In this document: in pieces, positions 13,478 through 14,268 of the stretch
Position numbering within the stretch: the first letter of the stretch is position 1
Layout of the letters: each line of letters opens with the position of its first letter
NCBI GenBank assembly: GCA_910586745.1
Contig: CAJUJZ010000024.1
Location: 8,660 to 22,927, forward strand
DNA from: an uncultured Mucispirillum sp.
Lineage (GTDB): Bacteria; Chrysiogenota; Deferribacteres; Deferribacterales; Mucispirillaceae
Direction of reading: 5' to 3'
DNA: 14,268 bases
The notes under the pieces: model-generated
The model's input: only the letters and a program-made list of their open reading frames with translations
Database searches by the model: none
Told to the model about the DNA's origin: nothing
Translations under genes and position numbers: made by a program

Positions 13478-14062
13478 TTATTTTCCTTTAAGAGATGGGA
13501 ACTGTTTTGCATAAGACATAATCTCAGTAAAGTATTCCCCAGACAAGACTTTGATGACAAACATAGTAACATCTTCAATAGATATTCTGTCTGCATCAGC
13601 ATACCATTGTTTAAAAGCCATAGTTAAACCGCCAGCAATAAATGAGTTTGCAACACTGTCACCAAATGAAATTGAGCCTCTTTCGTAAAGAATTGTTTTA
13701 TCAAGATGCTCTTTTAATATATCAGCTAAGATACCACCTAAAACTTCGCTGGAATATAACTGAGCAAGTTTTTCATCTTCTGTAATACCTAGTAAGAAAA
13801 ATAGAATTAAATCGTATAATGAATTGACACCATTAGTTTTTGCCTGCTGTCTCCACTGGTTAAATGTTTCTGCAAGATAAAATCTAATCACATCTTCTTT
13901 TGTGCCAAAAAGAGAATAAAATGTCTGGCGGGAGATACCTGCATGAGCACATATTTCTTTTATGGAAACATCATAATAGGACCTTTCCAGCAGTATATCA
14001 AAAAAAGCTTCAGCTATAATCTTTTGGGACTTGACTGCTGTTTTGTGTTTACCTTTATACAT
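13478..14062 (-). CDS. TetR/AcrR-family transcriptional regulator
   Basis: One-component repressor of 194 residues, typical TetR size. The N-terminal DNA-binding domain spans about 8-60, with the helix-turn-helix at 33-52 (SIKEICAHAGISRQTFYSLF) and the family-typical GTKEDVIRFYL after it. Residues 65-190 are helical and variable. The segment FIAGGLTMAFKQWY followed by ISIEDVT (about 141-165) is the C-terminal dimerisation pattern seen in many TetR proteins; the ligand cannot be read from it. GGGGG seven bases upstream of the ATG supports the start. The gene has its own near-consensus promoter with a palindrome in the initially transcribed region, suggesting autorepression. The usual partner, often an efflux system, would be expected to the right of the window; none is visible inside it. 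Confidence 0.93.
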   Translation of the reverse strand: MYKGKHKTAVKSQKIIAEAFFDILLERSYYDVSIKEICAHAGISRQTFYSLFGTKEDVIRFYLAETFNQWRQQAKTNGVNSLYDLILFFLLGITEDEKLAQLYSSEVLGGILADILKEHLDKTILYERGSISFGDSVANSFIAGGLTMAFKQWYADADRISIEDVTMFVIKVLSGEYFTEIMSYAKQFPSLKGK

Positions 14063-14088
14063 ATTCTAGCCCCCTATATAAATAAAGC

Positions 14089-14100
14089 AACTAAATAGTT
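14089..14100. promoter_or_regulatory. Candidate operator for the TetR-family regulator
   Basis: Inverted repeat aacta-aa-tagtt, located at about +6 to +17 of the predicted transcript, where a bound repressor would block initiation. The arms are only 5 bp, so chance is possible in AT-rich DNA. Confidence 0.35.
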
Positions 14101-14111
14101 ACTGGATAAAT

Positions 14112-14140
14112 ATTATAAAGTAAAAAAATATTTTTATCAA
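14112..14140 (-). promoter_or_regulatory. Promoter of the TetR-family regulator
   Basis: On the minus strand TTGATA (14140-14135), a 17-base spacer and a perfect TATAAT (14117-14112) form the best promoter in the window. Predicted +1 is near 14105, giving a leader of about 43 bases before the ATG at 14062. Confidence 0.7.
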
Positions 14141-14268
14141 TAGTTAATGATATGAGATATTGATTTATATATCAAACATTAATGTAAAAATTATATTAAA
14201 ATGATAAAAAAGAAAATTTTGTAAGAGTATAAGACATATGTTACAAAAAACTGATTAAAAAAATACCT
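14141..14268. other. Noncoding right edge with short palindromes
   Basis: No ORF of useful length begins here on either strand. There is a perfect 10-base palindrome (acattaatgt, 14176-14185), and an inverted pair atcaat/attgat (14136-14141 and 14159-14164) that overlaps the regulator's -35 box. These could be operator sites or the control region of a gene beyond the window. Confidence 0.3.

Noticed and set aside
14219..14247. Divergent promoter TTGTAA-17-TACAAA at the right edge
   Set aside because: Both boxes are weak, and no gene start is visible downstream within the window.

Overview
The window is AT-rich (roughly one third G+C by eye) bacterial chromosomal DNA with short intergenic gaps and clear Shine-Dalgarno sequences before most genes. 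Every protein belongs to a well-known bacterial family. An IspH/MEP pathway, a six-domain ribosomal protein S1, a tandem-PDZ RseP and a zinc-binding chemoreceptor together suggest a motile, Gram-negative-type organism. Composition and gene content bring to mind the Deferribacterota (for example a Mucispirillum-like genome), but this is an impression from memory and not something the sequence proves.

Layout. Positions 1-413 hold no gene. They contain two direct copies of a 124-base repeat with a long imperfect palindrome inside, then a hairpin terminator. On the minus strand, trmI (tRNA m1A methyltransferase) and a membrane-anchored chemoreceptor with a C-terminal CZB zinc domain form a two-gene unit (2731 down to 414). 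A 368-base divergent gap carries promoters for both directions.

Plus strand 3100-11918 is one long block: pheA, hisC, aroF, tyrA, aroA, cmk, ispH, rpsA, closed by a strong intrinsic terminator. It links aromatic amino acid synthesis (DAHP synthase, EPSP synthase, chorismate mutase/prephenate dehydratase, prephenate dehydrogenase and a HisC-type aminotransferase that probably serves Phe/Tyr) to CMP kinase, isoprenoid synthesis and translation. It resembles the pheA-hisC-tyrA-aroA-cmk-rpsA 'supraoperon' known from Pseudomonas, with DAHP synthase and ispH added and serC absent. Most junctions are 1-23 bases or overlap. The exceptions are tyrA/aroA (232 bases) and cmk/ispH (85 bases, with a good internal promoter).

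After the rpsA terminator, rseP (site-2 protease) stands alone on plus and converges on a minus-strand TetR-family regulator. That regulator has a near-consensus promoter and palindromes that could be its operators. The window ends in noncoding DNA upstream of it.

The points most worth a second look are: (1) a GC-rich, hairpin-packed island between tyrA and aroA that also encodes a 29-codon ORF ending in the loop of an 11-bp hairpin beside the aroA ribosome binding site; (2) a pheA promoter placed so that transcription would start at the A of the ATG, suggesting a leaderless mRNA; and (3) the tandem palindromic repeats at the left edge. I found no CRISPR, insertion sequence, phage gene, tRNA or rRNA.
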